Positions 6,603-6,613 of a stretch of 6,613 bases of DNA are shown in pieces. Source of the stretch: Candidatus Cellulosilyticum pullistercoris. Its GTDB lineage: Bacteria > Bacillota > Clostridia > Lachnospirales > Cellulosilyticaceae. The stretch lies in assembly GCA_018883705.1 (NCBI GenBank), contig JAHLFQ010000241.1, forward strand, positions 1 to 6,613, read 5' to 3'. The position numbers were made by a program, and so were the translations under genes. How positions within the stretch are numbered: the first letter of the stretch is position 1; each line of letters starts with the position of its first letter. The notes beneath the pieces were generated by a model. It was given only the letters and a program-made list of their open reading frames with translations. It was not told the origin of the DNA and did not search any database.

Positions 6603-6613
6603 TAGGTAAAGAA

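Noticed and set aside
1..6613. Mobile elements, CRISPR arrays, tRNA or rRNA genes, or an undescribed protein system
   Set aside because: Nothing in the window shows transposase coding, terminal inverted repeats, regularly spaced repeats or structured RNA genes; coding sequence of known maltodextrin genes fills nearly all of it.

Overview
The window is a stretch of AT-rich, low-GC Firmicute chromosome. Strong GGAGG-type Shine-Dalgarno sites, a lipoprotein-anchored binding protein and A/T-ending codons point to class Clostridia (Lachnospirales or a similar group is plausible). The species cannot be named from sequence alone. All five genes lie on the + strand and form one functional unit for maltodextrin uptake and breakdown.

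Layout: 1-408 is the C-terminal 135 residues of a 4-alpha-glucanotransferase (malQ, 5' end outside the window). 413-2773 is an alpha-glucan/maltodextrin phosphorylase (malP/glgP family) starting 4 bases after the malQ stop. 2774-2862 is a short gap with a perfect -10 hexamer lying inside a dyad, probably the promoter/operator of the transport genes. 2863-4170 is a maltodextrin-binding lipoprotein (malE). 4171-4359 is a 189-base gap with a 17-base palindrome and a strong stem-loop with a T-rich tail, probably a leaky terminator behind malE. 4360-5751 and 5751-6602 are the two membrane permeases (malF, malG), overlapping by one base. Only 11 bases follow malG, with no terminator in view.

How they work together: MalE captures maltodextrins outside the membrane and MalFG moves them in, powered by an ATPase that is not in this window. 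MalQ disproportionates short maltodextrins into longer chains plus glucose, and MalP phosphorolyses the chains to glucose-1-phosphate. The layout suggests a metabolic module (malQ-malP) followed by a transport module (malE-malF-malG) that may have its own promoter, with malE expressed above malFG through the stem-loop after it.

The genes are ordinary members of known families and I see no new protein system. The parts worth a second look are the two intergenic regions, where the halves of a palindrome upstream of malE reappear, split apart, between malE and malF.
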